From contig CAMRSM010000008.1 of the NCBI GenBank assembly GCA_947053345.1, positions 1-64,000 on the forward strand: a DNA stretch of 64,000 bases. Direction: 5' to 3'. How positions within the stretch are numbered: position 1 is the first letter of the stretch; every line of letters starts with the position of its first letter. Below, one piece after another: positions 62,497 through 64,000 of this stretch. Position numbers and translations under genes: made by a program. Under the pieces are notes generated by a model that was given only the letters and a program-made list of their open reading frames with translations, ran no database searches and was not told the origin of the DNA. The DNA comes from an uncultured Lachnospiraceae bacterium. GTDB lineage: Bacteria > Bacillota > Clostridia > Lachnospirales > Lachnospiraceae.

Positions 62497-62877
62497 TTAT
62501 GGTTCAATGTCATAATATGGAACGATAATATACGCCCCAGCGTGGATCGTATCTCCCTTTAAGCCATTGCTGCGCTTGATCTCCACAACATAATCCTGAA
62601 AATTTCCGCACTCTGGTGTATAATATGCCGCGGCGATACTCCAAAGGCTGTCCCCCGGCTGGATACAAACGCTCGTGACCGTCTTCACCGGAGCATTCCC
62701 GTCTTCTGCCGCAAGCGCCTTTGTCACAAAAAACAGGGAAAACACTGTAAGCAGCACGGCAAGAAACAAAATCAGAGCCCGGTCTGTAAAATACCGGAAC
62801 AAAAACAGCCTCCGCAAATTCCTTTTTCTTCTTTTTAGTGTGAACATACTTGGTTGTAACTCATAGATCATCATCAT
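62497..62877 (-). CDS. LysM membrane protein, YneA-like SOS cell-division suppressor
   Basis: 126 residues: a basic cytoplasmic N-terminus, one transmembrane span (ALILFLAVLLTVFSLFFVT, about residues 34-53) and a C-terminal LysM domain (IQPGDSLWSIAAAYYTPE). Organisation and position divergent from lexA match YneA, the SOS-induced division inhibitor of Bacillus. The promoter is overlapped by LexA boxes, which supports SOS control. ATG 62877 on the minus strand follows GGAGGG. Sequence similarity to YneA beyond the domain plan cannot be judged here. Confidence 0.85.
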   Translation of the reverse strand: MMMIYELQPSMFTLKRRKRNLRRLFLFRYFTDRALILFLAVLLTVFSLFFVTKALAAEDGNAPVKTVTSVCIQPGDSLWSIAAAYYTPECGNFQDYVVEIKRSNGLKGDTIHAGAYIIVPYYDIEP

Positions 62878-62911
62878 ATCGGAACCCTCCTCTATCTGTT
62901 TTCATTTTATC

Positions 62912-62925
62912 CGAACGTTCGTTTG
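62912..62925. promoter_or_regulatory. LexA (DinR) box 1
   Basis: CGAACGTTCGTTTG, matching CGAAC-N4-GTTYG. It lies at the predicted transcription start of the LysM gene. Confidence 0.85.
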
Positions 62926-62930
62926 CCCTT

Positions 62931-62959
62931 ATTATACTGAACAAATGTTCGAATGTCAA
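62931..62959 (-). promoter_or_regulatory. Consensus promoter of the YneA-like gene
   Basis: On the minus strand TTGACA, a 17-bp spacer and TATAAT, both boxes perfect. The spacer contains LexA box 2. Confidence 0.92.
62938..62951. promoter_or_regulatory. LexA (DinR) box 2
   Basis: GAACAAATGTTC core, a perfect dyad located between -35 and -10 of the LysM gene promoter. Confidence 0.9.
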
Positions 62960-63057
62960 TACTCTTTTTTGTTCTTCTTTCCGTGTTGTTATTTTCCCAC
63001 AAAAAGAGTCCCGAAAAACTCCCCCGTCACACAAAAAATGAAAATATCCTAAAATAA

Positions 63058-63071
63058 CGAACATTTGTTTT
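63058..63071. promoter_or_regulatory. LexA (DinR) box 3, lexA side
   Basis: CGAACATTTGTTTT, overlapping the -35 of the lexA promoter; one half-site is weaker. Confidence 0.8.
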
Positions 63072-63098
63072 GCATTTTGAAAGTATCTATGGTATAAT
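63070..63098 (+). promoter_or_regulatory. lexA promoter
   Basis: TTGCAT, a 17-bp spacer and TATAAT. It predicts a leader of about 295 nt before the lexA ATG. Confidence 0.8.
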
Positions 63099-63122
63099 GT
63101 CAACAGACGTTATACCATCGCT

Positions 63123-63300
63123 GATTCGCCATCCGACCAGAGGGAGGGCATCTTCCTCGGCGAATCATATGCATGCTCTGCAGGGAAGCATGTCAAAACG
63201 ACATGATACCAGCGCCGGTTCGCCGTCCGACGAAGGAGTGCAATCCCTTTGGCGGGCTGTGTGCATATCCCGTGAGGGATCATGTCCAAAGGCATGGCAT
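63123..63300 (+). ncRNA. Duplicated structured leader of lexA
   Basis: Two similar units follow each other. Unit A (63123-63210) has GATTCGCC pairing with GGCGAATC (63159), then CATGC with GCATG (63172-63192), and CATGTC with GACATG (63189-63205). Unit B (63217-63300) has GGTTCGCC pairing with GGCGGGCT using G-U pairs, then ATCCC-GTGA-GGGAT, and CATG..CATG. The units share TTCGCC-TCCGAC and CATGTC landmarks. In unit A the second and third stems share bases and exclude each other. Unknown function; no gene fits in this stretch. Confidence 0.6.
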
Positions 63301-63398
63301 AATATCAACCGATATCCGAAACCACAAAATAACATTGAATCGTTACATAAGCCGTTCATGGCAGTCAGATTCATAATAAAACAGAACGGAGAAAAATG

Positions 63399-64000
63399 AT
63401 GTCATACGGAAAAATCACACAGAAACAGCAAGAAATCCTGGAATATTTGAAAAAAGAGATCATCAACCGGGGATATCCCCCGTCGGTTCGCGAGATCTGC
63501 GAGGCCGTCGACCTTCGCTCCACTTCTTCCGTGCACTCCCATTTGGAGACGCTTGAGAGGAACGGCTATATTCACCGCGACCCTGCAAAGCCGCGTGCGA
63601 TCGAGATTGTGGATGACAGTTTTAACCTGACGCGCAGGGAACTGGTCAATGTACCGATCCTTGGTGATGTGGCTGCAGGTGCGCCTCTGCTCGCCGTCGA
63701 AAACATTGAGGGCTATTTCCCGATCCCGACAGAGTACATGCCAAACGCCGAGACTTTTATGCTCCATGTAAGGGGGGAAAGCATGATCAATGCCGGGATC
63801 CTCGACGGCGACCAGGTACTCGTCCAAAAACAGAACACGGCGCAGAACGGCGAATTTGTCGTTGCCATGATTGAGGATGGGGTGACAGTAAAAACATTTT
63901 ATAAAGAAGACGGGCATATCCGTCTGCAGCCGGAAAATAACTTTATGGATCCCATCATCCTCGACGATGTCCAGATCATCGGTAAAGTAATCGGCATATT
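63399..64000 (+). CDS. lexA: LexA repressor (3' end beyond window)
   Basis: SOS repressor and self-cleaving serine peptidase. The first 200 codons are visible. Winged helix: GYPPSVREICEAVDLRSTSSVHSHLETLERNGYI at about residues 26-60. Cleavage site Ala-Gly in GDVAAGAPLL near residue 91. Catalytic Ser in HVRGESMINAG and Lys in DGVTVKTFY. The ATG at 63399 follows ACGGAG with suitable spacing; an ATG three bases earlier is less good. The end is cut by the window after GKVIGI. Divergent from the YneA-like gene with LexA boxes between. Confidence 0.95.
   Translation, partial: MSYGKITQKQQEILEYLKKEIINRGYPPSVREICEAVDLRSTSSVHSHLETLERNGYIHRDPAKPRAIEIVDDSFNLTRRELVNVPILGDVAAGAPLLAVENIEGYFPIPTEYMPNAETFMLHVRGESMINAGILDGDQVLVQKQNTAQNGEFVVAMIEDGVTVKTFYKEDGHIRLQPENNFMDPIILDDVQIIGKVIGI

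Overview
The window reads as chromosomal DNA from a spore-forming, Gram-positive anaerobe of the Lachnospiraceae (Clostridia). Support: spoIVA, SepF/YlmH/DivIVA, a divergent lexA / LysM (YneA-like) pair, strong AGGAGG-type ribosome sites, consensus sigma-A promoters, and plant cell-wall glycosidases typical of gut fibre degraders. Gene order and protein features support the family; I do not assign genus or species.

Layout. (1) 1-6.5 kb: histidine operon hisZ-hisG-hisD-hisB-hisA and a HisIE protein with a degenerate HisF-like N-terminal domain, then a 40-codon membrane peptide. hisZ carries a 70-bp tandem duplication that rewrites its C-terminus. (2) 6.5-15 kb: cytoplasmic polysaccharide deacetylase, spoIVA, a secreted GH43 arabinanase lipoprotein, a chemoreceptor and an SH3-NlpC/P60 cell-wall hydrolase. 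(3) 15-21.7 kb: glucuronoxylan unit: GH67 alpha-glucuronidase, mannonate dehydratase, fructuronate reductase and GH43 beta-xylosidase, all without signal peptides, so imported oligosaccharides are finished inside the cell. (4) 21.7-35 kb: DIP1984-family gene flanked by a leader hairpin and a tRNA-like RNA, a membrane-anchored MutS-like ATPase, RNase H, mutS, mutL, miaA, an aluminium-resistance/methionine gamma-lyase-like protein and radC. (5) 35-45 kb: morphogenesis cluster mreB-mreC-mreD-PBP2-minC-minD-minE-rodA, then mgsA and a D,D-carboxypeptidase lipoprotein. (6) 45-54 kb: HlyD-like protein, yggS, sepF, ylmH, divIVA, aroB, lspA, an RluD-type pseudouridine synthase and an AAA/DUF4143 ATPase. 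(7) 54-58.4 kb: AT-rich accessory stretch with a BlaI-type repressor with three candidate operators, an S66 peptidase, and a roughly 1.8-kb island bounded by a perfect 36-bp direct repeat holding a ribbon-helix-helix gene and iteron-like 11-bp repeats. (8) 58.4-64 kb: Xer-type recombinase, a large amidase, the YneA-like LysM protein and lexA (cut by the window end), with LexA boxes between the last two.

Strongest unexplained signals. First, a family of structured intergenic repeats: eight copies at five loci, always on the + strand and ending just upstream of the ribosome site of the next gene (hisZ, the 40-aa peptide, uxuA, mutS, mutL). The stems are kept while their sequences change. Second, the DIP1984 transcription unit with its tRNA-like 3' element. 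Third, a duplicated structured leader of about 180 nt in front of lexA. Fourth, the direct-repeat-bounded iteron island. No canonical tRNA, rRNA or CRISPR array was seen.
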